DNA from: DATFNI01 sp963787205
Lineage (GTDB): Bacteria > Bacteroidota > Rhodothermia > Balneolales > DATFMH01
NCBI GenBank assembly: GCA_963787205.1
Contig: CAWBCD010000021.1
Coordinates: 1 to 64,000 of the forward strand
Direction: 5' to 3'
DNA: 64,000 nt
The position numbers and the translations under genes are program-made. The notes under the pieces are model-generated. The model made no database searches. It was not told the origin of the DNA and was given only the letters and a program-made list of their open reading frames with translations. Each line of letters starts with the position of its first letter. Position 1 is the first letter of the stretch. Shown here piece after piece: positions 1 through 9,142 of the stretch.

Positions 1-882
1 ATGGGACTTAAACTCAAAAAAATCGGTAATGAACTGATGTCGTTGATGGGTGGCCGATCGGTGCATCCCATCAATGTGAGAGTTGGAGGGTTCTACAAAG
101 TACCCGAGCGAAAAGACCTTGAGGCCATGCTGGAAAAACTGGAATGGGCCAGGGATGCCAGTCTTGAGACGGTGAAATGGGTATCGACTCTTCCGTTTCC
201 GGATTTTGAGCCCGACTATGAGTACGTTGCACTTCGTCATCCAGACGAGTATCCATTTAATGAAGGTCGGATCGTTTCAAATAGAGAAGTGGATATTCCT
301 CTCAGCGAATATGAAAATAAGTTTGAAGAGATACACGTCGAGCACTCGACGGCGTTGCAGGGGCAACGGAAAGGCGGCGGTGCATACCTGGTAGGACCCT
401 TGGCGCGGTATAATCTGAATTATGATAAGCTTACCCCGACGGTCCATAAAGCGGCAGAGGAAGTGGGTATTCCGGAGAAATGCAATAACCCGTATAAGAG
501 TATTATCGTAAGAAGTCTCGAACTGGTGTATGCCTGCGAGGAAGCAATACGTATCATCCAAAATTACGAAAAACCGGATCGTCCATACGTTGAGGTAACG
601 CCCAAAGCCGGCCGGGGCTATGGATGTACGGAAGCACCCAGAGGTATCCTGTATCATCGTTACGATATCGACAAAGAAGGAAAGATTCTGGATGGCATCA
701 TTGTCCCGCCGACCTCACAAAATCAGAAAATGATTGAAAGTGACCTGCACGATTATGTTCAGCAGCATATCGATGCAAAAGATGATGAATTGCAATGGAA
801 ATGCGAACAGATCGTGAGAAATTACGACCCGTGTATTTCCTGCTCGGTTCATTTTTTGAATCTGGAAGTAAACCGAAAATAA
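1..882 (+). CDS. [NiFe]-hydrogenase group 3 large subunit, C-terminal part (5' end outside window)
   Basis: This is the catalytic large subunit of a cytoplasmic, probably group 3b (NADP-linked) hydrogenase. The frame is already open at base 1, so the ATG there is an internal Met; the N-terminal CxxC nickel ligands lie upstream of the window. Seen here: GRSVHP (residues 18-23 of this part), CTEAPRG (from 209), PPTSQNQ, and the C-terminal nickel-iron ligand motif DPCISCSVH with Cys278, Cys281 and His284. Nine residues follow the His, the tail normally clipped by a maturation protease after nickel insertion; such a protease is the next gene. The assignment to 3b rather than 3d is inference from motif style (CTEAPRG, DPCISC). 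Upstream genes should encode the small and NAD(P)/FAD subunits. Confidence 0.93.
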   Translation: MGLKLKKIGNELMSLMGGRSVHPINVRVGGFYKVPERKDLEAMLEKLEWARDASLETVKWVSTLPFPDFEPDYEYVALRHPDEYPFNEGRIVSNREVDIPLSEYENKFEEIHVEHSTALQGQRKGGGAYLVGPLARYNLNYDKLTPTVHKAAEEVGIPEKCNNPYKSIIVRSLELVYACEEAIRIIQNYEKPDRPYVEVTPKAGRGYGCTEAPRGILYHRYDIDKEGKILDGIIVPPTSQNQKMIESDLHDYVQQHIDAKDDELQWKCEQIVRNYDPCISCSVHFLNLEVNRK

Positions 883-891
883 ATATCGTAT

Positions 892-1033
892 ACACAAAGA
901 TGTCATCCTGATGTTGTTTTGCCTGCAAAACAGCGTAGGATCTCGTCGTTGCAAACAGCGATCGCTGCAGGTTGCAAAACGAGATCCTCCTTTATCCCAC
1001 AAGCGGGATAAAATCAGGATGACATCTTTGTGT
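892..1033. repeat. GTCAT-type palindromic element E1 (REP doublet)
   Basis: Perfect 21-base inverted ends (892-912 and 1013-1033) enclose a second inverted pair, GGATCTCGT near 937 and ACGAGATCC near 979. The layout is two hairpin units in inverted orientation, bounded by GTCATCC and GGATGAC. It fills the gap between the hydrogenase gene and its protease and may also form a transcript-stabilising or terminating hairpin. Confidence 0.85.
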
Positions 1034-1107
1034 TTGAATTCTGTTTTAGGAGAAGGCTTTTTACTTTTCCTTTTTTACTTGTCAATCAGGTCTCAGATCA
1101 TTCCAAG

Positions 1108-1605
1108 ATGGCAGAAGAGCCAGCTACCGACATATTAGTAATAGGCTTCGGAAATCCCCATAGATCGGACGATGGCGTTGGATGTTTCGTAATCGATCAG
1201 TTGCAGGATGCGGATATTAAGGATGCTACGCTGCTAAAAATGAACCCGGATGGGTATGCCCTGATAGAAGCGTGGAAAGACCGGGAATGGGTCATCATTG
1301 TAGACGCTGCTAAATCCGGTGAACCTGCAGGAACTGTAAAACGATTTGATGCACTAACCGAACAGATCCCACGCGATATCTCTCCCGTTTCCAGTCACAC
1401 GATCAACCTGGCCGAAACCATATCACTTGGCCGGACTCTCGATCAGTTGCCCAAACATGTGATTGTCTTTGCTATTGAAGCCGATAATTTTGGATATGGA
1501 TCGGAGTTATCGCCGGAGGTCAGGGAAGCTGGCGTTAGAGTAGCTCGCAGGATTGAGAGTTTGATAAAAAGGATGTCATTGCGAGAAACGAAGCGGAGCG
1601 AGTGA
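1108..1605 (+). CDS. [NiFe]-hydrogenase maturation protease (HycI/HybD family, M52)
   Basis: Endopeptidase that removes the C-terminal tail of the hydrogenase large subunit after nickel insertion. The fold signature is present: GFGNPHRSDDGVG near the N-terminus, VDAAKSG in the middle, and SSHTINLAETISLG. The acidic residues and the His match the nickel-sensing positions of HybD, with Asp instead of Glu at the first one. The ATG at 1108 is chosen because the longer frame from 1030 adds 26 residues translated partly from the upstream repeat. The final ten or so codons (MSLRETKRSE) are encoded by repeat E2, so the C-terminus was extended or replaced by that element. It lies just downstream of its presumed substrate gene. 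Confidence 0.9.
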   Translation: MAEEPATDILVIGFGNPHRSDDGVGCFVIDQLQDADIKDATLLKMNPDGYALIEAWKDREWVIIVDAAKSGEPAGTVKRFDALTEQIPRDISPVSSHTINLAETISLGRTLDQLPKHVIVFAIEADNFGYGSELSPEVREAGVRVARRIESLIKRMSLRETKRSE

Positions 1606-1691
1606 CGTGGCAATCCCGTATACACCGTGAAACGATCGTGACCAATTTTAACGAGATTGCCACGTCGTCTAAAGGGACTCCTCGCAAAGAC
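1575..1691. repeat. GTCAT-type palindromic element E2
   Basis: GTCATTGCGAG at 1575 and CTCGCAAAGAC ending at 1691 are inverted imperfect ends. An inner inverted pair is built on ACGTGGCAATC and GATTGCCACGT. It has the same two-unit architecture as E1, and its left end overlaps the 3' end of the protease gene. Confidence 0.8.
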
Positions 1692-1734
1692 AGCCCTTTT
1701 TGACATTCGTTCGATTAAGCTACGACAAAGAAGT

Positions 1735-1770
1735 GACCCAATTCAAAATTCATAATTCATAATTTAAAAT
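1735..1770. repeat. AT-rich short tandem microrepeat (AATTCATAATTCATAATT type)
   Basis: Two adjacent copies of AATTCAT-like units with degenerate neighbours lie just beyond the stop of the nickel transporter gene. No function is evident. Confidence 0.5.
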
Positions 1771-2846
1771 TATCCCATCCTTCCAACTTCCTCTTTCGCC
1801 ACTTCAATCTCATCATACTTCCTGATTTTATAAATGATAGTTGAGGCCATCCAGCTAACCAGGAAGATTACGATAATGAAATAGCCCATCATGGTAAAAT
1901 CACCGGTTAGTTGTCCGATGGTATTCCAGAACCATCCTCTCAGTTGCAATTTATCTCCGATGATATTGAAGACCTCAATTCCACCAACCAGCAGAGCAAC
2001 CAGGACCGACACAAGCGTAATCGTGATATTGTAGTAAAGTTTTCTCAGTGGCTTCACATAAGCCCAGCCATATGCGGCGAGCATTAGTACGCCATCGGTT
2101 GTATCGATCAGTGACATGCCGGCTGCGAACAATGCGGGGAAAATCATGATCGACCAGACAGGGAGACCTTTGGTGGCTTCCACTGCCGTGATACCGAGAA
2201 GTCCGATTTCCGTTGCCGTGTCAAATCCAAGTCCAAAGAGGAAGCCGAGCGGATACATGTGCCAGCTGCGGTTGATCAACTTGTAAATCGGACGAAAAAT
2301 CCTGGAGATGAGTCCGCGTTGTCCCAGCAGGCCGTCCAGGGTTTCCTCATCGTACGTTCCTCCTTTCTTTACTCTTCGGAATGCTTTGAATACATCGCGC
2401 AGTACGAACATATTTAGGAATGCGATAAGAAAGAGAAATCCTGCAGAAATAAGAGTGCCTGCAATACTGCCCAGATGTTGAAGCTGTGGGAATGTTTCTT
2501 GGATCGAGGTAGCCGTAACAGCAATTATAACCGAGGCGAGAACAACAACGGTAGAATGTCCCAATGAGAAATAAAAACCAACGGGTACCGGCGTTCTGCC
2601 ATCCTGCATGAGCTTGCGGGTTACATTGTCAATCGCCGCAATGTGGTCCGCATCGACCGCGTGACGGAGGCCGAAACTGTAGGCGATTACAGAGGTGCCT
2701 ATAAGGAGTGGAAATCCACTGAATACAGAAAGTGCTGTAGCCCAAACGATAAGGTTGATCAATATCAAAAAAAGGTAAAGTCCGATGACTTTACGTCTCA
2801 CTGCAGATGATTTACTCCCAAGCAGTTCCGTCATGTGTGATAACAT
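1770..2846 (-). CDS. NiCoT-family nickel/cobalt transporter (HoxN/NixA type)
   Basis: Inner-membrane high-affinity nickel permease, here presumably feeding hydrogenase maturation. The family signatures are intact: RHAVDADHIAAIDN in the second membrane segment, FSLGHSTVVV in the next, and LGFDTATEIGLL later. About eight hydrophobic segments are visible. The frame could open at a GTG at 2882, but an AAAGGAT Shine-Dalgarno sequence lies about 6 bases before the ATG at 2846, which is taken as the start. It is the last gene of the hyp operon, close behind hypE. The choice between nickel and cobalt cannot be read from sequence; the context favours nickel. Confidence 0.93.
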   Translation of the reverse strand: MLSHMTELLGSKSSAVRRKVIGLYLFLILINLIVWATALSVFSGFPLLIGTSVIAYSFGLRHAVDADHIAAIDNVTRKLMQDGRTPVPVGFYFSLGHSTVVVLASVIIAVTATSIQETFPQLQHLGSIAGTLISAGFLFLIAFLNMFVLRDVFKAFRRVKKGGTYDEETLDGLLGQRGLISRIFRPIYKLINRSWHMYPLGFLFGLGFDTATEIGLLGITAVEATKGLPVWSIMIFPALFAAGMSLIDTTDGVLMLAAYGWAYVKPLRKLYYNITITLVSVLVALLVGGIEVFNIIGDKLQLRGWFWNTIGQLTGDFTMMGYFIIVIFLVSWMASTIIYKIRKYDEIEVAKEEVGRMG

Positions 2847-2900
2847 ATCCAAATCCTTTTTAACTCTAAGTACTTTAGGCACTCGAAGTACTCGTAACTT

Positions 2901-3956
2901 TCAACAAATCCGGGGCAATTGCTCACCCGTTAACATATCTACAACCCTTGTTCCTCCTATCCGGCTTTTGAGCACTACCATGCCTGGATGGTCACCCACC
3001 ACTTCTCCAATTATTTCTGCATCTTTCCCCATTGGGTGTTGATGCATCGCTTCGAGTACGGCCTTGGAATCTTTACTACTGACAAAAGCGATAAGTTTTC
3101 CTTCATTGGCAACATAGAGAGGATCCAGCCCTAATATCTCACAAGCTGCCCGGACCTGCTCCTGTACAGGAATCGAATCTTCGTGTAGCACAAAGCCGAG
3201 TCCGGATGCTTCGGCCAGCTCATTTAATGCACTGGATACGCCACCGCGCGTTGGATCCCGTAAAGCGTGAATATCGCCGGCCTGTCTTATTGTATTGACC
3301 AGATCGTAAAGGGAAGCCGAGTCACTTTCTATGGTCGACTCAAATTCAAGCCCTTCCCGCACCGACATGATAGCTATTCCGTGCCGGGCGATATCGCCGC
3401 TAACAATGATGTGATCGCCGGGTTGTATCCTGTTTGCCCCGACAGTCACATCCGGCCATGCAGCTCCAATTCCCGTCGTGTTAATGAAAATACGGTCGCA
3501 CTTTCCTTTGTCGACCACCTTCGTATCCCCTGTGACAATCTGAACTCCCGCATCTCTTGCAGCTTCTTCCATGGATAGGATAATCTCCCACAATTCATCC
3601 AACGGGAATCCTTCTTCAATGATGAAACCGACGGAAAGGTACAGGGGCTCGGCACCGCACATAGCGAGGTCGTTGATCGTACCGTGGACCGAAAGTGAGC
3701 CAATGTTTCCTCCAGGAAAAAAGACCGGGCTTACTACAAATGAATCGGTAGATACGGTGAGGCGCCGACCATTCATCGATGGTAATACTGCTCCATCACC
3801 GAGGGTTTCCAAATGCTTGTTGCGGAATTGCGGGAGGAACATCTTGCGGATCAAATCATTGGTCAGCTTTCCACCGCTGCCGTGTGCAAGCAGAATGTTT
3901 TTGTAGTCGGTAATAGGGATTGGACAGCTAAAGGAGTTATTCATTAATTCATTCAT
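2901..3956 (-). CDS. hypE: hydrogenase maturation protein HypE
   Basis: HypE dehydrates the thiocarboxamide on its own C-terminal Cys to make the cyanide ligands of the [NiFe] site, receiving the carbamoyl group from HypF and delivering cyanide to HypC-HypD. The protein is 351 residues, a normal length, and ends exactly in PRIC, the essential terminal cysteine motif. The N-terminal HGSGG, the STDSFVVSP segment, TGDTKVV and RDPTRGG mark the AIR-synthase-related ATP-binding fold. It lies between hypD (60 bases upstream in transcription) and the nickel transporter. Confidence 0.97.
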   Translation of the reverse strand: MNELMNNSFSCPIPITDYKNILLAHGSGGKLTNDLIRKMFLPQFRNKHLETLGDGAVLPSMNGRRLTVSTDSFVVSPVFFPGGNIGSLSVHGTINDLAMCGAEPLYLSVGFIIEEGFPLDELWEIILSMEEAARDAGVQIVTGDTKVVDKGKCDRIFINTTGIGAAWPDVTVGANRIQPGDHIIVSGDIARHGIAIMSVREGLEFESTIESDSASLYDLVNTIRQAGDIHALRDPTRGGVSSALNELAEASGLGFVLHEDSIPVQEQVRAACEILGLDPLYVANEGKLIAFVSSKDSKAVLEAMHQHPMGKDAEIIGEVVGDHPGMVVLKSRIGGTRVVDMLTGEQLPRIC

Positions 3957-4005
3957 TTTTAATGCTATATCAAATTTATTAGCATGTGATTGTCTATTAA
4001 GGTTT

Positions 4006-4035
4006 GCTGTCAGCGGTCAGCTGTCGGTCGTCAGC
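4006..4035. repeat. GCTGTCAGC/GGTCAGC microrepeat overlapping the hypD 3' end
   Basis: Three to four overlapping GTCAGC/GCTGTC units lie here. A related string occurs at 25686-25704. Reading on the minus strand, this repeat supplies the last codons of hypD (LTTDS and the stop). Confidence 0.6.
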
Positions 4036-5138
4036 TTTCCTGGTTTCCTGACTTCCAGATTTCCATAGTGATAATAAGCGGCACAGGCACCCTCTGAGGA
4101 AACCATCGGTGCTCCGAGCGGATGTTCCGGTGTACACTTTGTTCCAAACACGGGGCAATCAATGGGTTTCTTCCTGCCTTGAAGGATGATTCCGGCGATA
4201 CATTCTGAATGCGATACCGGCTCAGCAACAGGAACCGTAAATTTTTTTTCGGCATCATAAGCAGCATATTCTGGACGTAAACCGAGTCCGCTGACCGGTA
4301 TCATTCCAATCCCGCGCCAGTTGCGGTCTGTTACCTGGAAGACTTTGCGGATTAATCTTTGCGATGGAATGTTGCCTTCACGCCTTACAGCCCGGGCATA
4401 TTGATTTTCTAACTCATAACGGCCCTCTTCAAGCTGCTTCAAAGTCATGTAGGTTCCCTGCAGGATATCCAGCGGTTCAAATCCGGTGACAACGATGGGA
4501 ACCTTGTAGCGCGGTGCCAACGGGATATATTCGTCATAACCCATAACGGTGCAAACATGACCTGCTGCCAAAAAGCCCTGCACCTGGTTGCCCGGAGCCG
4601 AAAGAATAGCTTCCATGGCCGGCGGCACCAACACATGTGACGACAAGATTGAGAAATTATGAACACCGGAGGTATGAGCCTGGTAGACCGCCATGGCGTT
4701 AGCGGGAGCTGTTGTCTCGAAACCGACCGCAAAAAAGACGACCTCATTTTCCGGATGTTTCCTCGCCAGCTTGACAGCATCGAGTGGTGAATAGACCATG
4801 CGGACATCAGCACCTTCCGACTTCACCATTAACAGATCTTTGTACGATCCCGGAACACGCATCATATCCCCGAAAGAAGTGAAAATGACGTTCGGTTCCT
4901 GGGCTATGGCAATTGCCTTATCGATTATATCCTGTGGAGTCACGCAAACCGGACAACCGGGACCATGTACAAAATTCAACTTATCCGGCAACAGATGATC
5001 TATGCCGTACTTTACGATGGCGTGTGTCTGTCCGCCACAGATTTCCATGATTGTCCATTCCCGGGTGATCATCCGATGGATCAGGTCAATATATTTTTGG
5101 GCCGCATCAGGGTCGCGGTACTCATCGAGGTATTTCAT
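4017..5138 (-). CDS. hypD: hydrogenase maturation protein HypD
   Basis: Iron-sulfur protein on which, with HypC, the Fe(CN)2CO group is assembled. Conserved motifs are complete: CGGQTHAI, GPGCPVCVTP, GFETTAPA, GHVCTVMG, PVSGLGLRPEY and the C-terminal cysteine region with DCPVFGTKCTPEHPLG and SEGACAAYYHYG. Length is 373 residues. A strong AAGGAGG precedes the ATG by about 9 bases. The gene start overlaps the hypF end by 17 bases, consistent with translational coupling. The terminal residues after KPGK derive from a short repeat (4006-4035). Confidence 0.97.
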   Translation of the reverse strand: MKYLDEYRDPDAAQKYIDLIHRMITREWTIMEICGGQTHAIVKYGIDHLLPDKLNFVHGPGCPVCVTPQDIIDKAIAIAQEPNVIFTSFGDMMRVPGSYKDLLMVKSEGADVRMVYSPLDAVKLARKHPENEVVFFAVGFETTAPANAMAVYQAHTSGVHNFSILSSHVLVPPAMEAILSAPGNQVQGFLAAGHVCTVMGYDEYIPLAPRYKVPIVVTGFEPLDILQGTYMTLKQLEEGRYELENQYARAVRREGNIPSQRLIRKVFQVTDRNWRGIGMIPVSGLGLRPEYAAYDAEKKFTVPVAEPVSHSECIAGIILQGRKKPIDCPVFGTKCTPEHPLGAPMVSSEGACAAYYHYGNLEVRKPGKLTTDS

Positions 5139-7461
5139 CTTGGGCGGCCTCCTTTTTCAGTTTTTCAGTGTTGAGTAGTGCGTAGTAAAGCTGACCTGCG
5201 GCAATACCTCCGTCATTGGGAGGGATTTGCTGATGCCAGTATGGATGAAATCCACGTCGCTCGAGTTTCGAAATGGTGTGTTCGGTCAGATATGCATTTT
5301 GGAAACAGCCACCAGACAGCACCACCGTTTTTTCCTTGATTCGTTGGGCGATATCAATGATTATGTCGGATAGCGTGTTATGGAACGTCATCGATATTTT
5401 ACCGGGATCATTTTCGGGTAATTCCGTAAGAATCTGTTGGATCATTGTCTCCCAGTCGATTATCCAAAGGTTTCCTTCGGAAGTAAGCTCAAAGGGATAG
5501 CTGGCATTCGTATGATTCCGCGGGATAAGATGCTCAAGGGCCATGGCGGCCTGTCCTTCAAAAGTAATCTTCTGCCGTAGATCCAGGAGGGAAGTGATCG
5601 CATCGAATATACGGCCGGCACTGGTTGTTACAGGACTATTGATCCCCCGTTGGAGCATCTGTTTCATGATTCCGATCTCGGTTCCTGAAAAGGCGTTTAT
5701 GGTCGGTAGATCATACTTTTGAAATGCGTGATCCCCTAACATCTCAAACAACATGCCTAATGCGGATCTGCGGGGTTCGCGCATGGCACTATCGCCACCG
5801 GGAAGCCGAAAGCTTCGGAAAGTGGCGACGCGTTTCCAGGATTTATGATCGCACAGGATGAACTCGCCTCCCCAAATAGTTTCATCCGTCCCATATCCCG
5901 TACCATCCCAGGCGACACCCAGCACCGGCCTTTCAAGTCCGTGCTCAGCCATGCACGATAGGATATGAGCGTAGTGATGCTGTACAGCATAAGTTGGCAG
6001 ATTACGGTTCAGTGCATCTTTACTTGTATAATACCCGGGATGCAGATCGTGAATGATCAGATCAGGATTAAGGTCATACAGACGTGGTAAGTCGCCGGTA
6101 ACTTTGTGATACGCTTTCGTGGCTTCATACGTACTGAGATCCCCGATATGTTGGCTCACAAACAGGTTTGTATCCCCATTAACTGCGATGCTGTTTTTCA
6201 GATGACCGCCGAGTGCAAGGACGGTAGGCAGAGCTTTTTTTTCGGACTCTCCATTAACGTTTTTCCCGGTTTTAACAGAGACGGGGAGTGGAGCATATCC
6301 GCGTGCTCGACGCAATACGGTTGGTTTGCTTGCTATCATTCGAACAACAGAATCATCAACGTGCCGTTCGATGGGGCGGTCATGAACCAGGAACAAATCG
6401 GCAATTCCGCGCAGTCGCTCCAAGGCTTTATGCTCATCTGTGTAAATGGGCTCGTCGCTTATATTGCCGCTTGTGGCGACGACCGGTGCTCCTACAAGGC
6501 GCATCAGAATATGATGCAATGGAGTGTACGGAAGCATGATGCCGAGGGTTGGGTGATCAGGCGCCACAGAAGGTGCTATCGGAATTTTAGGATCTCTTAT
6601 GCGATTCAATATAGCGATGGGGGCCTGCGGAGACTTTAACAGGGTCTCTTCCTCTTTGGAAATTGAACATAACTTGTGAGCTTGTGCCAAAGAAGTTACC
6701 ATCAGGGCAAACGGCTTTTCCTCACGGTCCTTTCGTTTCCGAAGTTCCTGGACAGATGATTCATTTGTGGCAATTGTAAGCAATTGAAAACCCCCAAGAC
6801 CTTTTAATGCAATGATCTGTCCGTGTTTGATCGCATTAGCTGCTCGTTTCATAGCCTTGTGTCGGCGAGTAAGTAGGTCTCCGTTGGGATCCCAAAGTTC
6901 CATCTGGGGACCGCAATCGGGACAGGCATTGGGTTGGGCGTGAAAGCGTCTGTTTTCAGGATCCTCGTATTCCTGCCGGCAGTGATCACACATTGTGAAT
7001 TTGGACATGGTAGTTTGCTGTCGGTCGTATGGCAATCCGGTAATAATGGAAAAGCGAGGTCCGCAATGCGTACAGTTGGTGAAAGGATAGAGGTAGCGCC
7101 GGTTATTCGGATCGAAAATCTCCTTCAAACACTCCGGACAGGTGGCGATATCGGGCAGCACCAAAACCTGTTTGCTACCATTATTAGCACTTTCGCGAAT
7201 CTCAAAATGTTGAAATCCGACTGGTTCGAGGTATTGAATATCCCAATCTTCGTAATAGGAATGCGGAGGTAGATCATGTTGCAAAGCTTGGACCATGTGA
7301 TCAAGGGAAGACTGATGGCCTTCGACCTCGATCGTAACCCCACGGGTATCATTGATCACCCACCCCGTCAGATTAAAGGCGTTCGCGAGCCGGTAAACGA
7401 ATGGCCGGAAACCAACCCCCTGAACCATGCCGTGAATCGTTATCCGGACACGTTTTGCCAT
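5122..7461 (-). CDS. hypF: carbamoyltransferase HypF
   Basis: Makes the carbamoyl group used for cyanide ligand synthesis and transfers it to HypE. Domains in order: acylphosphatase-like (HGMVQGVGFRPFVYRLA), two CxxC zinc fingers (CPECLKEIF, CTHCGPRF, CDHCRQEY, CPDCGP), a YrdC-like domain, and a Kae1-like carbamoyltransferase domain (HHYAHILSCMAEH, VAWDGTGYG). A longer frame opens at 7500, but GAAGGAG stands 6 bases before the ATG at 7461, giving 779 residues that begin MAKRVRITIHG. This start overlaps the end of hypB by 22 bases. Confidence 0.96.
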   Translation of the reverse strand: MAKRVRITIHGMVQGVGFRPFVYRLANAFNLTGWVINDTRGVTIEVEGHQSSLDHMVQALQHDLPPHSYYEDWDIQYLEPVGFQHFEIRESANNGSKQVLVLPDIATCPECLKEIFDPNNRRYLYPFTNCTHCGPRFSIITGLPYDRQQTTMSKFTMCDHCRQEYEDPENRRFHAQPNACPDCGPQMELWDPNGDLLTRRHKAMKRAANAIKHGQIIALKGLGGFQLLTIATNESSVQELRKRKDREEKPFALMVTSLAQAHKLCSISKEEETLLKSPQAPIAILNRIRDPKIPIAPSVAPDHPTLGIMLPYTPLHHILMRLVGAPVVATSGNISDEPIYTDEHKALERLRGIADLFLVHDRPIERHVDDSVVRMIASKPTVLRRARGYAPLPVSVKTGKNVNGESEKKALPTVLALGGHLKNSIAVNGDTNLFVSQHIGDLSTYEATKAYHKVTGDLPRLYDLNPDLIIHDLHPGYYTSKDALNRNLPTYAVQHHYAHILSCMAEHGLERPVLGVAWDGTGYGTDETIWGGEFILCDHKSWKRVATFRSFRLPGGDSAMREPRRSALGMLFEMLGDHAFQKYDLPTINAFSGTEIGIMKQMLQRGINSPVTTSAGRIFDAITSLLDLRQKITFEGQAAMALEHLIPRNHTNASYPFELTSEGNLWIIDWETMIQQILTELPENDPGKISMTFHNTLSDIIIDIAQRIKEKTVVLSGGCFQNAYLTEHTISKLERRGFHPYWHQQIPPNDGGIAAGQLYYALLNTEKLKKEAAQDEIPR

Positions 7462-8114
7462 GTTCGCTCCTTCACCTGATCGGTCAGCCAATCGCACCAC
7501 TGATCGATGCCGTTACCACTGACACAGGACGTTTCAAAAATGGTAAGGGCAGGGTTGATGCGTAACGCGTTTGCACGGAGCTGATCCATATCGCAGTTGA
7601 CATATGGAAGCAGGTCAATCTTATTGATAACCAGCACTCCTGCATTCCGGAACATCGCCGGATATTTAAGGGGTTTATCATCACCTTCAGTCGTACTGGC
7701 AATGACTACCTTCATGGCTTCGCCGAGATCGAAACCGGCGGGGCAGACCAGGTTGCCCACATTTTCGATGAATAACAGCGCGGTTTGTTCCGGCTGAATA
7801 TCCATAAGAGCATCCCTGACCAACGACGCTTCCAGATGACAGGAACCATTGGTTACAAGCTGGATGACAGGCAAGTCAAACGATGCCAGCCGTTGTGCAT
7901 CAAGATCGGTCTGTACATCGCCAATAACGACCGCTGTTTTAATCCGCTGTTCCAAGTTCTGAAGGGTTTGTTCAAGCAAGCTTGTCTTTCCGGATCCGGG
8001 TGAGCTTACAAGGTTAAGGGCAAAAATGCCGTGTTTCCCAAAAAATGAACGATTTTCACTGGCAACTTCATCGTTCTTTTGGAGAACTTTTCGTTCAATG
8101 GTTTTGATACTCAT
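7440..8114 (-). CDS. hypB: hydrogenase nickel insertion GTPase HypB
   Basis: SIMIBI-class GTPase that works with HypA to insert nickel into the large subunit. The P-loop is SSPGSGKTSLLEQT, followed by GDVQTD, a metal-site segment with CHLEA, ENVGNLVCPA and the guanine-specificity motif NKIDLLPY. At 224 residues it is the short form: there is neither an N-terminal His-rich nickel store nor a CxxCGC motif, so nickel must come directly from HypA or import. It starts 13 bases after hypA. Confidence 0.96.
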   Translation of the reverse strand: MSIKTIERKVLQKNDEVASENRSFFGKHGIFALNLVSSPGSGKTSLLEQTLQNLEQRIKTAVVIGDVQTDLDAQRLASFDLPVIQLVTNGSCHLEASLVRDALMDIQPEQTALLFIENVGNLVCPAGFDLGEAMKVVIASTTEGDDKPLKYPAMFRNAGVLVINKIDLLPYVNCDMDQLRANALRINPALTIFETSCVSGNGIDQWCDWLTDQVKERTWQNVSG

Positions 8115-8127
8115 GATAAAAACTGAT

Positions 8128-8475
8128 TTAGTTTTCAGAAATTTGAAGATCAGAAACAGTTAATTCGGTACCCGCCATGATTGCAATATCGGAAGACGTA
8201 CAGACGGGACAGGTAAAATCAACCGGCTCTATTTGCGTTTCATACCCGCAATTGTTGCACTTTATCTGAAGAGGGATTACCGTGATTTCAAGTTTGGCTG
8301 TGCTCATGAGCGTGCCCTCTTTTGCTGCTTCGAAACCAGACTGCAGCAGTTCGGGAACAATAGTTGAAAAGGCTCCGACTCGAACTCTTATTATTTGCAA
8401 CCGTGGTTCTTCATCCGGAGCCAGATGTTCTCTCGCAATACGGATGATATTTTGGGCAATGGATAATTCGTGCAC
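8128..8475 (-). CDS. hypA: hydrogenase nickel metallochaperone HypA
   Basis: Small nickel and zinc protein that partners HypB. The N-terminus MHELSIA carries the His2 nickel ligand, and the zinc site is formed by CNNCGYE and CPVCTSS in the second half. Length 115 residues is typical. It lies between hypC (74 bases upstream) and hypB (13 bases downstream). Confidence 0.96.
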   Translation of the reverse strand: MHELSIAQNIIRIAREHLAPDEEPRLQIIRVRVGAFSTIVPELLQSGFEAAKEGTLMSTAKLEITVIPLQIKCNNCGYETQIEPVDFTCPVCTSSDIAIMAGTELTVSDLQISEN

Positions 8476-8549
8476 GGTAAGCGGTTCTACATTAGGATTG
8501 AGGTAGTTGTATCTGCAAGTCTATACTTATAGTTAGCTGCAGGAGGTCT

Positions 8550-8804
8550 TTAATCTGATTTCGTTTTTATTTCCTCCATTTCGCCCATTTGGTCCAGGTA
8601 TTCAAAAACCCGCCGGGCTTCCGATCCATCCAGTTTGCTAAGAGCAAAGCCAACATGTACGATGACATAATCACCTATTTTCACATCGGGCACGTACGAT
8701 AGGCAAACCTCTTTTTCGAGTCCTCCAAAACTGACCCGACCCATGACCATCTCATCCTCTTCATCTCCAATCTCGGTTACTTTTCCAGGAATGGCCAGAC
8801 ACAT
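8550..8804 (-). CDS. hypC: hydrogenase assembly chaperone HypC/HybG
   Basis: HypC binds HypD during assembly of the Fe(CN)2CO unit and delivers it to the large subunit. The essential N-terminal Cys2 is present (MCLAIPGKV), and the usual core (VCLSYVPDVKIGDYVIVHVGFA) is intact over 84 residues. It is the first gene of the operon hypC-A-B-F-D-E-nickel transporter. Confidence 0.96.
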   Translation of the reverse strand: MCLAIPGKVTEIGDEEDEMVMGRVSFGGLEKEVCLSYVPDVKIGDYVIVHVGFALSKLDGSEARRVFEYLDQMGEMEEIKTKSD

Positions 8805-9050
8805 AGGCGTTTATTTAAGAGTTATATGTCTTTTATTGTAAGATATGTAACCGCATGACAAATTCAACAGTTTTATATGAGATAAGACAACCTATTTTGC
8901 TCTCGGTTTAAAAGTACCAGTGGTAATGTGCATCGCAGTGTGAAAGCAGCAATACTTTGAAAGGCGGGGCTGCGATGATAAAACTCAGATGGTTTGTAAC
9001 CTCACAAATAGCATTCATATCATGTCACGATAAATGTTGACATTGTTCTC

Positions 9051-9090
9051 TAAAAATAAAAAAGCTTCACAACGGTCATTGTGAAGCTTT
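9051..9090 (-). terminator. rho-independent terminator of the two-component operon (proximal to hyp)
   Basis: A 12-base perfect stem (AAAGCTTCACAA with its complement, 9061-9090) has a 6-base loop. On the minus strand it is followed by a T-rich run. Confidence 0.85.
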
Positions 9091-9106
9091 TAAGTAGCCG
9101 AATATA

Positions 9107-9142
9107 AATAAAAACATCCCGCCCGATCATAGGCAGGATGTT
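9107..9142 (-). terminator. second tandem terminator of the two-component operon
   Basis: AACATCC/GGATGTT arms extended by GCC/GGC form a stem around a loop at 9124-9131. On the minus strand it is followed by TTTTTATTT. It stands just before the stronger terminator, so transcription meets this one first. Confidence 0.7.

Noticed and set aside
1..3. ATG at base 1 as a true start of the hydrogenase large subunit
   Set aside because: The protein lacks the entire N-terminal half including the first CxxC; the window simply begins inside the gene.
7440..7442. Genome-wide UGA reassignment (code 25, UGA as Gly)
   Set aside because: UGA ends several intact genes here, such as hypB and nfeD, at normal positions.
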